From Oligosphaera ethanolica (lineage in GTDB: Bacteria > Verrucomicrobiota > Lentisphaeria > Oligosphaerales > Oligosphaeraceae), in assembly GCF_030814695.1 (NCBI RefSeq), contig NZ_JAUSVL010000001.1, positions 2,950,227-3,014,226 of the forward strand: a stretch of 64,000 bases of DNA, given 5' to 3'. A program made the position numbers and the translations under genes. Positions 7,166 through 16,043 of the stretch are shown piece by piece (position 1 is the stretch's first letter; every line of letters starts with the position of its first letter). The notes beneath the pieces were generated by a model. It did no database searches. It worked only from the letters and a program-made list of their open reading frames with translations, and was not told where the DNA came from.

Positions 7166-9097
7166 TCAGCTGCTGATGAGAAGTGCGAGGGCGGCGACGG
7201 CGCCGTTGCTGGTGTCGGCCGGTCGGTCGAACAATTCTGCCGGGGTGAAGGAAAAGAGATCCTGCTGGCCGGCTGGTGCGGGGGTGGCGGCGAGACGCAC
7301 GGCGACGCCGCCGCTGAGGAGACTGCGGCCGTCGGGCAGTGCTGCCGGTACGGCTGATTCGTAGAAAGCGGTGAACATTTCGTCGGCGCTGCCGTCTTGT
7401 AGTCTGGCGATAGCGAAGGCGAGGGCTTCGTGCGGGTTTTGTCGGCCGTAGAAGACCATATGTGGTCCGGCGCAATTGAATTCAATGGCGGCGAGATTGC
7501 CGGCGGTGTTTGCGTAGCCGTGGGGGAAGATGAGCGGGCTGGCGAGTCGCGGCCCTTTTTCGGCCAGTTGGGTGAAGAAGGCGAAGGCCGAGCCGAGGGC
7601 GCCGTAGCGCGACAGCGAGCTGATGCCGCGGCGGGCCGGCGGGATATCGCCGGGGTCGCCGGCGCCGGCGAGGGTCATGGCGGCGAGGAGGAAAGCGCCG
7701 GCGGGATCGAGGTAGCCCTTGACGGAGCTAATGTAGGGCTTGGCGCTGAAATCGGCCAGGAGCTGATTGCGGCCGTCCTGCCATTGGAGCCACTCGGGAT
7801 GTTCGAGGATTTCCCCGCCCTTGCCGATGTGCCCGGGCAGCACCCAGCCAATTTGCCGCACGTAGACGTTGCGCTGCGTGTCCAGTGCCGGCAGTGTGTC
7901 CGCTACGGGCAGGTTCGGGGAGCAGATGACCAATGCGGCGTTGTTGCCACCGATGCCGGCGGAGTTGGTGATGGCGGTCTTGAACTGCTTGGTGACGGCT
8001 TTGCGGGGCAGGCAGTTGACGGGTTCGCAGGCCGGGTCGATCTGTTCGTGGTTGATGGTCGGGGGAATGACGCCGTGCTGCATGGCCATGACGGTGATGA
8101 TGGCTTCGGCCAGGCCGGCAGCGCCCATGAGATGGCCCAGCTGGGATTTGTGAGCGGCAGTCGTGAGAGTGGCGAAACGCGCGCCGAAGAGATTGCGCAG
8201 CGCGGCTGCTTCCGTGCTGTCGTTGGCGCTGGTGCTGGTGGCGTGCGCGCAGATGTGCTCGATGGCATCAGGCGTCATGCCGGCTGCGTGCAGGGCGGCT
8301 GCCATGACCAGCCGTGAGCCATCGGCGTCCTTGCTGGGCGCCGTCATGTGAAACGCGTTGTTGTTCGTGGCTATGCCCGGGAGCGACGCCAGCGCGGTTG
8401 TGCCAGGCGCAGTCGTGAGGACGACTGCTGCTGCGCCTTCGCTGAAAATCGTGCCCGAGCGGCGCTTGTCGAAAGGGCGCATGAGGTCGGTGGTGATGGT
8501 GCGCAGATTGCTGAGGCCGCACCAGCAGAATTCGCTGAGGGCGTCGTAGGCGACGACCAGGACGCGATCGGCGCGGCCTGCGGCAAGCATGTCCCGGGCG
8601 ACGGCTAGTGCGGCGGCGCCGGAGGCGCAGGACATGGATATCTGTGCGTGTGGGCCGCTGCAGCCGAGGGCCGTGGCGGCGTTCTGGATGATGTCGTCGA
8701 AGGGCGCGAAGCTGGCGTCGTCCAGGCTTTGCGTGTCCAGGCGTTCGCGCCAGGCCCATTCGAGGCTTTCCATGGGACCGAAATTGGTGGCGAGGACGAG
8801 GCCGAGGCGGCGATCGGACTGGCCGGCCTTGGTGGTGCTGCCGGCTTGCGCGAGCGCCTGGGCGCCGGCGTATTTGATCATGGCGGCGGCGATGTCTTCG
8901 TCGGGAAAGTCTCCGCGGAGTTTTGCTTCGACATCTGGTGGGAGCTGCCCGGCCATTTTCTGTGCGTAGGGGGCGGGTTCGAAGCGGTCGATGAGCCGGA
9001 AGCCGGCGTCGCCGGCGCACATGTGTTGATAGACTTCATTGACGCTGCTGCCGAGGCAACAGACCAGGCCCATGCCGGAAATGCAGGCGTTATTCAT
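7166..9097 (-). CDS. Ketosynthase fused to a CLF-like second ketosynthase domain
   Basis: The first domain (about residues 1-400) is a FabF-type condensing enzyme with the full triad: Cys in ISMSCASGAAAL at about 155, His in CAHATSTSANDSTE, and His in HKSQLGHLMGAAGL. The second domain (about 410-643) matches the pattern of 'beta-ketoacyl synthase-like' proteins (VYVRQIGWVLPGHIG, GSAFAFFTQLAEKGPR, YANTAGNLAAIEFNCAGPHMVF) but lacks a recognisable active-site Cys, His, His set, like a chain length factor. A fusion of KS and CLF-like parts suggests a heterodimer-like unit making a polyketide, aryl-polyene-type or unusual acyl chain; no ACP or acyltransferase is in the window. GGAAGGAA precedes the ATG. 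It lies 22 bp downstream of the lipoyl-SDR gene and is probably its operon partner. Confidence 0.85.
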   Translation of the reverse strand: MNNACISGMGLVCCLGSSVNEVYQHMCAGDAGFRLIDRFEPAPYAQKMAGQLPPDVEAKLRGDFPDEDIAAAMIKYAGAQALAQAGSTTKAGQSDRRLGLVLATNFGPMESLEWAWRERLDTQSLDDASFAPFDDIIQNAATALGCSGPHAQISMSCASGAAALAVARDMLAAGRADRVLVVAYDALSEFCWCGLSNLRTITTDLMRPFDKRRSGTIFSEGAAAVVLTTAPGTTALASLPGIATNNNAFHMTAPSKDADGSRLVMAAALHAAGMTPDAIEHICAHATSTSANDSTEAAALRNLFGARFATLTTAAHKSQLGHLMGAAGLAEAIITVMAMQHGVIPPTINHEQIDPACEPVNCLPRKAVTKQFKTAITNSAGIGGNNAALVICSPNLPVADTLPALDTQRNVYVRQIGWVLPGHIGKGGEILEHPEWLQWQDGRNQLLADFSAKPYISSVKGYLDPAGAFLLAAMTLAGAGDPGDIPPARRGISSLSRYGALGSAFAFFTQLAEKGPRLASPLIFPHGYANTAGNLAAIEFNCAGPHMVFYGRQNPHEALAFAIARLQDGSADEMFTAFYESAVPAALPDGRSLLSGGVAVRLAATPAPAGQQDLFSFTPAELFDRPADTSNGAVAALALLISS

Positions 9098-9119
9098 AGC
9101 GGGCGTTCCTTCCCAATCA

Positions 9120-10457
9120 TCAGCCCATAAAGAGACCGCCGTCGATGGATATCACCTGGCCGGTGATGTAGTCGACTGCAGGCGAACAGAGGAAGCAGAC
9201 CAGTTCGGCGACCTCGCTGTCGCGGCCGAAGCGGCGAACGGGGATGTCTTTGGCGAGCTCCTGGCGTTTTTTGTCATTGATGGTTGCAGTCATGGCGCTG
9301 TCGATGAAGCCCGGGCTGACGGCGTTGACCCTGATGCCGAGACCGGCGAGTTCCCGTGCCGCTGAGCGGGTCAGGCCGACCAGTCCTTCTTTGGCGGCGG
9401 CGTAATTGGAACGATTGGCTGAGCCCAAGCGGCCAGCATCGGATGACATGTTGACGATGCGTCCCCAGCGCTGGCGGGCCATGGGCATGGCTACTGCGCG
9501 CATGAGCCGGAAGGGCGCCGACAGATTGATGTCCAGGCAGCTCTGCCATTGCTGGTCACTCATGAAAGACAGCGTGGCGTCAGCGAGCATGCCGGCGTTG
9601 TTGACGAGGATGTCGAGATGGCCAAAGTGGGCGATGACGTCATCGACCAGCTTTTTGGCACTGTCAGGCGCGGCGAGATCGGCTTGGAAGAGCGCGCAGG
9701 CCGCGCCGGCCGCAGTCAACTCTTCCTGCAGGCGGGTGGCGGCCTCGGCGCTGGCGTGGTAATGAATCGCGATGGCGGCGCCGGCGGCGGCCAAGCGTCG
9801 TGCCGTGGCCGAGCCAATGCCGCCACTGGCACCGGTGATCAAGGCGACCTTGCCTCGAAGAGGCGCAGCCGGGTCGACGACGACCGGCTGAGACACCGGC
9901 ACCGGGGCGGCGGCAGGGGCGGGGGGGGCAGCGATAGCGGCAGCGGGTTGTTGCTGCTGTTTGATGAAATCTTCGACGTCTTTGCGGTGAATCATGTCGC
10001 GCTTGCAGAAAGCGGCGACGTCGGCGAGATCGACACCGGCCTGTTTGGCGTACATTTTGGCGGCAGGCGCCGCTTTGAAACTGGGTTTTTCTTCGGGAGC
10101 GGCTGCTGGGGTGGCCATCAGTGCGCTGACATCGACCTGCATGGCATTTTTGCTGAGGTGCGCGGCCATTCTTTGTTCGTTGGTGCTGGTCATATCCGGC
10201 GCGGCGGCTTGAGCCGGTCCGATGGCGCAGAGGATGTAGCCGAGCGGAACAGTGCTTTTTTCCTGCGCGTAGATGGCCAGGATGACGCCGTCCGCCGGTG
10301 CTTCGAATTCCACGACGGTTTTGTCGGTGATCAACTCGACGAGGACGTCGCCGGTCTTGACCGTTTCGCCAATGGCACTCAGCCAGGGGCCGATGGTGGC
10401 CTCGTCCATATTCTCATAGAGTTTCGGCAGTTCAACCAGGGTGATGTCGTTCGTCAT
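9120..10457 (-). CDS. Lipoyl domain + E3-binding domain + FabG-like reductase fusion
   Basis: Translation from 10457 (MTNDITLVELPKL) gives 445 residues. Residues 1-80 form an E2-type lipoyl domain with the lysine in ELITDKTVVEFEAPADG. A peripheral subunit-binding segment follows at about 125-160 (AAKMYAKQAGVDLADVAAFC, HRKDVEDFI), then an Ala/Pro linker. Residues 190-445 form an SDR with TGASGGIGSATARRLAAAG, NNAGML, Ser in NMSSDAG, YAAAK and a C-terminal GQVISIDGG typical of FabG. Lipoyl and PSBD modules normally belong to 2-oxoacid dehydrogenase E2 proteins; here the acyltransferase core is replaced by a ketoreductase. With the adjacent KS/CLF-like gene this suggests acyl-chain chemistry with a swinging arm. 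The in-frame ATG at 10535 is judged too far upstream. The substrate is unknown. Confidence 0.85.
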   Translation of the reverse strand: MTNDITLVELPKLYENMDEATIGPWLSAIGETVKTGDVLVELITDKTVVEFEAPADGVILAIYAQEKSTVPLGYILCAIGPAQAAAPDMTSTNEQRMAAHLSKNAMQVDVSALMATPAAAPEEKPSFKAAPAAKMYAKQAGVDLADVAAFCKRDMIHRKDVEDFIKQQQQPAAAIAAPPAPAAAPVPVSQPVVVDPAAPLRGKVALITGASGGIGSATARRLAAAGAAIAIHYHASAEAATRLQEELTAAGAACALFQADLAAPDSAKKLVDDVIAHFGHLDILVNNAGMLADATLSFMSDQQWQSCLDINLSAPFRLMRAVAMPMARQRWGRIVNMSSDAGRLGSANRSNYAAAKEGLVGLTRSAARELAGLGIRVNAVSPGFIDSAMTATINDKKRQELAKDIPVRRFGRDSEVAELVCFLCSPAVDYITGQVISIDGGLFMG

Positions 10458-10592
10458 AAAAGGACACTTTCGTTGCTGTTTGACATGGGCGCGAAGCCAC
10501 GGCGATGATGCGCTGCATGAACAAGTAACGAACAAGTGTCAAGAGCCATTGGGCAAAGACGAAAAAAGAGGGCAGGGGCTTTTTGGAGGAGG

Positions 10593-10938
10593 GATCGGAC
10601 GGATCGTCGGTCTGGTTATCGCGGACGGATCGGACGGATCGGACCGATCGGACCGATCAGGTCGATTGATCAGTCGGATCAGTCGGATCAGTCGGATCAG
10701 TCGGATCAGCTGGCTTTTATCGCGGACGGATCGGACGGATCGGACGGATCGGACCGATCAGACCGATCAGGTCGATTGATCAGTCGGATCAGTCGGATCA
10801 GTCGGATCAGTCGGATCAGCTGTCTTTTATCGCGGACGGATCGGACGGATTGGACGGATCGGACCGATCAGACCGATCAGGTCGATTGATCAGTCGGATC
10901 AGTCGGATCAGTCGGATCAGTCGGATCAGTCGGATCAG
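10593..10938. repeat. Repeat family R4, large GATC-rich array
   Basis: Three longer units, each with 9-mers of type GATCGGACG, then GATCGGACC/GATCAGACC, a fixed core CAGGTCGATTGATCAGTCGG and several GATCAGTCG 9-mers, separated by TTTTATCGCGGACG. GATC occurs about every 9 bp. A related array is at 32091-32320. It is not a CRISPR: there are no unique spacers. It sits downstream of the coiled-coil gene and upstream of the lipoyl-SDR gene. Confidence 0.85.
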
Positions 10939-10970
10939 TGAAAAGGAGTGGCGGTGGGGTGGCTTGCGCC

Positions 10971-13900
10971 CTATTTTTTGAGTAGTGCGTCCATCCCGGG
11001 GTCTGGTTGGGCGCCGGCCTTGATGGCTTTCTGGTACCACTGGCGGGCCTCGTCGAGGCGTGGTGGCTGTGAGGTTGCCATGAGGACGGCGAGATTGTAG
11101 GCGGCGTCGCCGTCATTGGGCTGGAGGGTGACGGCGCGTTTGAGCTGGCTTTCGGCGGCGTCTCGCCAGCCGGCGCTGAGCAGCGCCATGCCGTAGGCGC
11201 GGACGGCGCCGGCGTTCTTGTTGTCGAGGGCGACGGCGCGGCTGAGCATAGATATGGCCAGGTCCGGTTTGGACTGGCGGACCATGGCGGTACCAAGAGC
11301 GAGGAGGGTGTCGGCGTCATCGGGATTTTGTTTGAAGGACTGTTCCAAGTACTTGATGGTTTCGGCGTCATTGCCGGAGGTTGCCGCGATGATGCCCAGG
11401 CGTTGCAGGGCCATGGTGTTCTGTGGTTCTTTAGCGAGTACCTGGCTGTAGAACTCCTTGGCGGAATTGGCGTTACCGGCCCGTTCTGCTTCCAGGCCCT
11501 GACGCAAGGTTTGATTGATGGCGACCTTCTGCTCGCGTTCTTTGGTGGCGCGGTCGGTTTCCTTGCGAATGAGATCGGCTTCGCTCTTGACGCGTTCCTG
11601 CTCGAGGCGGGTCAATTCAGCGGTAACCTGGATGAGCTTGGTTTCCATGTCGGCGAGGTCTTTGGCGCGCTGTTTTTCCTTGTCAGCGAGGGCTTTTTCC
11701 AGCTCCTGGCGTTGTTGTTGTTCCTGCTGGGCGCGTTTTCCGAGTTCGTCGAGTTGTTTCATCCAGGCGACTTTTTCCTGTTCGGATCCGGCCATGGCCT
11801 GGAGGAGCTGGTTTTTGGCCATCAAGTCGCGTTCCTTGGCCATGAGTTGTTTGTCTTGGTCGAGGAGTTGCTTGTCCTTGTCCTGGAGGCGTTGGTGCAG
11901 TGCCTTGACCTCGTCCTGCAGGGCGGTTGAGCCGGCGGTGGTCGCGGGGGCGATGCTTGTCGCTGCGGTTTCGTTGGTGACAGCGGGCTGGCCGGGGAAT
12001 GCCGCCTTCATTTTTTCGGTGCGCAGTTCATCTTCGAGTTTGGCGACCTGTTGTTTGGCCATGCTCAGCTGCAGGTTTTGTTGTTCCCGTGCTTGGCGGA
12101 GCGCACTCAATTCCTGTTCGCGGATTTGTTTTTCCGACGCCAGTTCGCGCAGCTGCTGTTCGAGTTTGCCAGTGTCAGTTCTGGTCTTGGATGCTTCGGC
12201 CAATTCGCTTTCCTGGTTGCGGCGTTGTTGCAGCATGCCGGCGATGGCCCCTTCCAGCTGGATGCGCTGGGCGATTTCCTGCTGGAGCTTCTTATCGAGC
12301 TCATCGCGTTCGGCGCGGGCTTTCTTTTCGGCGGCTTCGGCGGCGGCGAGTTTGTCCTGCGCGTCCTGGAGCTGCTTGGTTTTGGCTTCGGCGGCGGCGA
12401 GTTTTGCCTGGTATGCGTCGCGTTCCTTTTCCAGGCGGGTGCGGGCTATCGCTTCTTGTTCGGCCTTGCTGCTGGTTGTTTTGATGGCCTCTTCGAGTTC
12501 GCCAATGCGTTTGGCCAGGGCTGAGCCTTGTTCGTCCTTGCTGCGGAGGGACTGGCTCAACTTTTCTTCGGCGAGAGCCTTGTTGGTCGATTGTGCTTCC
12601 AGGGTTTGGATTTTGGCAGAGAGTTCAGCGATGGTGTTTTTGTGCTGGTCGAGCAGGGCGAGTTGGGTTTGTTGGGTCTGTGTGCTGGCGTCGAGATCGG
12701 CCTTGGCGACGTTCAGGCTGGCCTGGACGGCCGCCAGTTCGCGTTTGGCGGCGGCATCGCTTTGGCTAAGACCTTCGAGGGGCTTGAGGGCCTTCTGGGC
12801 GGTCGCGAGCTGTTCTTCGAGAGCGCGCCGTTGTTCGGCGGCCAGGCGCTGCTGGTCCGCGAGTTGTTTTTCCAGGAGCTGTTTTTCCAGTTCGAGGCGA
12901 TTGACGGCGGCGAGCTGGGTACTTTGCGTTTTGCCTTGGCTCTCGGCGGCGAGTTTTTGGTTTTCTAGTTGTTTGGCTAGTGCCAGCTGCTGTTGTTCGA
13001 CGAGCGTCTTTTGCTCGGCGAGTTGCTGTTGCAGGCGTTCCTTTTGGTTTTCGGCGTCCTTGAGGACCTCCGCGAGGCGGGTTTGCAGAGCCTGTCGTTG
13101 TGCGAGTAGGTCATCGCGTTCGGCGGCGCGTTGTTGATCGCTCCGGCTGAGCGCGGCGAGTTTTTGCTGGCTGGTGGCGAGTTCCTGCGCGGTGGCCTGG
13201 TGCGTGGCCTCGAGTTTGGCGAGCTGGTCTTGGCTGCCGGCAAGTTTGTCGTTCAAATCTGCCAGTTGCTGTGTCAGGGCCTTTTTGCTATTTTCATTAT
13301 CGGTGATGACCCTAGTCATTTCGGCGATGACGTTTTCCTGGCGGGTGGTGAGGGCGGTTTGCGCCAGCAGCTGTTGGGCCTGGGTGGCCATTTCCTTGCG
13401 CAGTGCGTCCCGCTGGGCGTTGCTGGCGGCGATTTGTTGGGCGAGGGCGCTGCTGCTGTCAGCGCTGTTGCGTTGTTGGACGGTGAGGGCGTTGACGTCG
13501 GCGACCAGCTTGAGGTTCTGTGCTTCGGCTTGAGCGAGTCGGCCCTTGGTGCGTTCGAGCTCGCCGAGGAGATTGGCGCGGGCTTCTTCGAGGGTGATGA
13601 CTTTGGCGCGGTCACCTTCGAGCTGCTGCTGTCTCCCGGCCAGGTCGCTGGCCAGTTGTTGTGCTTGGGCTTTGGCTTCGGCCAGCTGAGTGTTGAGGGC
13701 GGCGACTTCGCCGCTGAGGGCCTGAATTTTCTTGCGGGCGGAATCGGCGCTGGCGCTTATGCTTTGTTTTTCGGCTTCGCGTTCGGCGATGACGCGGTCC
13801 TTGAATTGGCGGAGCTCGGCGAGTTCAGCGGCCATGGCGGCCTTTTCTTGCTGGAGGCCGCTGGTGGCCTGGGCCTGTTCGCGGCTGGTTTTCTCGGCGA

Positions 13901-14783
13901 GGGCCAGTTTGGCTTCCAGTGCGGCGAGCTGGATTGTTTGCTTGTTGATGGTTTCTGCTTGTGCGTCGAGAATTTCCTGGTTGGCTTTTGCGGCGGTATT
14001 CAGGCCGCCGAGCTGGGCGCGGGCATCGTCGAGTTGCCTGGTCAAATCGGCGACCTGGGCTTTACCGGTGGCGATGGCGTCAGCTTGTTGGGTGTTGGTG
14101 GTTCTGAGGGTGTTGATGTTTTCCTGAGCAACGCGCAACGCCTCTTCGGCGCGGGTGAGTTTGGACTGCAGCTCCGCGCCGGCGCTGAGTTTGGCCACCT
14201 GGTCGAGGGCCTCTTTGAGTCGCAAGTTGAGGCGGACGGCCTCGTCTTCCAGAGTTTTCTTTTCGGCGCTGAGGGTGGCGACGGCGGCTTCAAAGGCGCC
14301 GGATTTTTGCGCCGCGGTCTGCATGTTGCCCAGTGATTCGCTGAGGGTGCCGACGCGGGTTTTGAGTTCGTCGAGGGACGTCGTGAGCTGCTGGATTTGT
14401 TCGGCCTGGCGGGCGGTGAGGGCAATGAGGTCTTCCTTGGAAAGCTCGGAGGTATCGCTCTGGTACTTTGCCTCGAGTTTTTCGATTTGCTGCTGGCAGT
14501 AGGCAATACGGTATTTGAGCAGGGTCGGGTTCCAGTTGGGATATTTGTGCTGCACGTTTTCAAAAATGTCCAGCGCTTCCTTGTAGAGACCGGTGGCGAC
14601 GACCACGTTGTTGCTGGCGACGGCCTTGTCGCCGGACTCGAGTTTGACATAGCCGGTCATCCATTCGGCACGGGCGCTGTCCTTTTCATCCGCAGTCAGC
14701 GATAGTGCCGACAAGGCCAGGAAGGCCGAAAGCAGAATGGCGTGGATACGGCGGGAAATGCGGGTGGTGTTGATTATTTTCAT
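10971..14783 (-). CDS. Secreted giant coiled-coil protein with C-terminal TPRs
   Basis: The 1270-residue product has a signal peptide (IHAILLSAFLALSALSLTADE) cleaved near residue 30, then a TPR-like segment (YKEALDIFENVQHKYPNW). About 900 residues of Gln/Ala/Glu-rich heptad coiled coil follow (LTRQLDDARAQLGGL, LEKQLADQQRLAAEQ). At the C-terminus, about 1130-1270, are three to four TPRs (FYSQVLAKEPQNTMALQRLG, NPDDADTLLALGTAM, PNDGDAAYNLAVLM). AGGA precedes the ATG. The design suggests an extracytoplasmic scaffold, perhaps for envelope assembly or division; no enzyme motif is seen. Because it is one long biased-composition frame, length and low complexity will cause spurious database matches to myosin-like proteins. 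Neighbours give no functional clue. Confidence 0.85.
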   Translation of the reverse strand: MKIINTTRISRRIHAILLSAFLALSALSLTADEKDSARAEWMTGYVKLESGDKAVASNNVVVATGLYKEALDIFENVQHKYPNWNPTLLKYRIAYCQQQIEKLEAKYQSDTSELSKEDLIALTARQAEQIQQLTTSLDELKTRVGTLSESLGNMQTAAQKSGAFEAAVATLSAEKKTLEDEAVRLNLRLKEALDQVAKLSAGAELQSKLTRAEEALRVAQENINTLRTTNTQQADAIATGKAQVADLTRQLDDARAQLGGLNTAAKANQEILDAQAETINKQTIQLAALEAKLALAEKTSREQAQATSGLQQEKAAMAAELAELRQFKDRVIAEREAEKQSISASADSARKKIQALSGEVAALNTQLAEAKAQAQQLASDLAGRQQQLEGDRAKVITLEEARANLLGELERTKGRLAQAEAQNLKLVADVNALTVQQRNSADSSSALAQQIAASNAQRDALRKEMATQAQQLLAQTALTTRQENVIAEMTRVITDNENSKKALTQQLADLNDKLAGSQDQLAKLEATHQATAQELATSQQKLAALSRSDQQRAAERDDLLAQRQALQTRLAEVLKDAENQKERLQQQLAEQKTLVEQQQLALAKQLENQKLAAESQGKTQSTQLAAVNRLELEKQLLEKQLADQQRLAAEQRRALEEQLATAQKALKPLEGLSQSDAAAKRELAAVQASLNVAKADLDASTQTQQTQLALLDQHKNTIAELSAKIQTLEAQSTNKALAEEKLSQSLRSKDEQGSALAKRIGELEEAIKTTSSKAEQEAIARTRLEKERDAYQAKLAAAEAKTKQLQDAQDKLAAAEAAEKKARAERDELDKKLQQEIAQRIQLEGAIAGMLQQRRNQESELAEASKTRTDTGKLEQQLRELASEKQIREQELSALRQAREQQNLQLSMAKQQVAKLEDELRTEKMKAAFPGQPAVTNETAATSIAPATTAGSTALQDEVKALHQRLQDKDKQLLDQDKQLMAKERDLMAKNQLLQAMAGSEQEKVAWMKQLDELGKRAQQEQQQRQELEKALADKEKQRAKDLADMETKLIQVTAELTRLEQERVKSEADLIRKETDRATKEREQKVAINQTLRQGLEAERAGNANSAKEFYSQVLAKEPQNTMALQRLGIIAATSGNDAETIKYLEQSFKQNPDDADTLLALGTAMVRQSKPDLAISMLSRAVALDNKNAGAVRAYGMALLSAGWRDAAESQLKRAVTLQPNDGDAAYNLAVLMATSQPPRLDEARQWYQKAIKAGAQPDPGMDALLKK

Positions 14784-14993
14784 GGCATCCTCGTTGGCGT
14801 ATGGCGCGATGATTAGTGACGCGTGGCTGACTGGTGGTTAACACCAACGCCCGGGTAGCGGGGGCGGTGGTGCGGTTTGCCGGGGTATATACGGCATATT
14901 CTGGGGTGCCGGAGACAATTAGGCTTCAAGTTAGTACGAAAATGTCGTCCCTGCAACAGGTGGCTAATCTTTTTCCGAAAAAGCGCGTAATCG

Positions 14994-15048
14994 GTCAGTG
15001 TACACCCCGGCGCTTCGCTGGGACAATTTGCAGGAAACCCACGGCCAG
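14994..15048 (+). repeat. Repeat family R6, copy 1
   Basis: GTCAGTGTACACCCCGGCGC followed by an ACAATTTGCAGGAAACCCAC block; the reverse complement occurs at 23086-23143 with small changes. The rest of 14784-15182 shows no gene. Confidence 0.65.
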
Positions 15049-15182
15049 TCGCCGCCAGCCATTACCCATAGGTGGCTAACCAGGCAGTGGATTTCATAGG
15101 AGCAATGCTCTTCACATAGCATGCGGCAATCGCCGGCGATGAGTTGATTGGTAACCATGCACAAGATCATTCGCCGAGGTTT

Positions 15183-15335
15183 TGAGCACCGAAGGTGCGC
15201 CCTAAGATAGCCCAGGGCAAGCGCCCGCAGGGCGCGTCGCCCTGGGTAAGGTGCCCCATCCCAAAAGAGCCCTGAAGGGGCGGCCTAAAAGACCTGCGAC
15301 GAAGGGTCACAGCGCAAAATTGCCGCCGCAATCAA
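15183..15335. repeat. Hairpin-rich intergenic DNA related to R2
   Basis: Contains GCCCAGGGCAAGCGCCCGCA with a matching GTCGCCCTGGGT, the same CCCAGGGC...GCCCTGGG hairpin type that recurs inside R2, plus short CCCTGAAGGGGCGG palindromes. No coding frame is credible here. Confidence 0.55.
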
Positions 15336-15590
15336 TGAGTTCCATTGCCTCTTTGGCTCCAGTCAGCTTCGCCGACTGAAGCCAAAGAGGCTGAGGAACA
15401 CGGACCAATATGGCGCGCTACCCAGGGCGGCGCGTGCCTTCGGCGCTGCTTGCCCTGGGCTGGTATGCTTCGCGCTTTCAGCGCTTCTGCCGCTTCGCGG
15501 CGGAAATGCACGACGAGAAAAGGCTGCTTGGTTGAACAAGTGCCATGGATACCGTTAAATGAAGAGCATCGGTTTCATAGGAGTGATTGA
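15336..15590 (+). repeat. Repeat family R2 (about 255 bp, multi-hairpin), copy 1
   Basis: The unit runs from AATGAGTTCCATTGCCTCTT to GAGCATCGGTTTCATAGGAG. It folds into a long stem (GCCTCTTTGGCTCCAGTC against GACTGAAGCCAAAGAGGC), then CCCAGGGC...GCCCTGGG, then GCGCTTTCAGCGC-type hairpins. Reverse-complement copies lie at 22713-22970 and 23617-23871. Frames across it are not conserved proteins but shared repeat translation. Confidence 0.8.
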
Positions 15591-15790
15591 TAACCAAAAC
15601 TGTGGTGCCTCTGCGAGGCACTGTCTGATGGCAGGCTGCGTCCCCAGGCTGAAGCCTGGGGTTAAGCATGGTTAAGCGCCTACGGCGCAAAAACATGGAT
15701 ATTGAATGATGGTGGTTTTCGGCCCGAACCTGACAACGCAAGTCGTCAGATCGGCCAAGTGCGGCCCTCCGGACCGAACTTGGCCGATCA
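15591..15790 (+). repeat. Repeat family R7, intact copy
   Basis: Includes GTGCCTCTGCGAGGCACTGT, GCGTCCCCAGGCTGAAGCCTGGGG and GGTTAAGCGCCTACGGCGCA palindromes. The same sequence, inverted and split by a 731-bp insertion, is found at 23386-23449 and 24181-24245, so this copy shows the uninterrupted target. The end of the segment carries a decayed R1 tail (GCGGCCCTCCGGACCGAACT). The following 15791-16043 shows no gene beyond the pyrE leader. Confidence 0.75.
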
Positions 15791-16043
15791 GTCTGGTGGT
15801 TTGCGACGGGGCGGTCAAAAAGGCCGCAGGAAAACCTGGTATCAATAACTGAGGCATTACGGGGAGATATTGCCCCTGGCGGGTCTGAGCATAGACACTC
15901 TTGACATGTGGATTATATTGATTTTTTGCACATTGCCTTTAAGTCCCGAAAAGTCCCGGTTGCGGGGTGCAGCCGGCGTGGTCGGCGTGCGGTCGGGAAT
16001 AGCGATAACACGGCGTGATTAGCCAGGAAAAGGCGGAGTGACG

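Noticed and set aside
10593..10938. Possible CRISPR array
   Set aside because: The units are tandem GATC 9-mers without regular unique spacers, and no cas genes are present.
11328..14336. Long plus-strand open frames opposite the coiled-coil gene
   Set aside because: They arise from the repetitive codon pattern of the Gln/Ala/Glu-rich gene on the other strand and lack any credible product.
15345..15590. 81-codon ORF repeated at 22714-22959 and 23643-23855
   Set aside because: Similarity between copies is that of the whole R2 DNA unit on either strand, with hairpin-paired changes, not of a protein.
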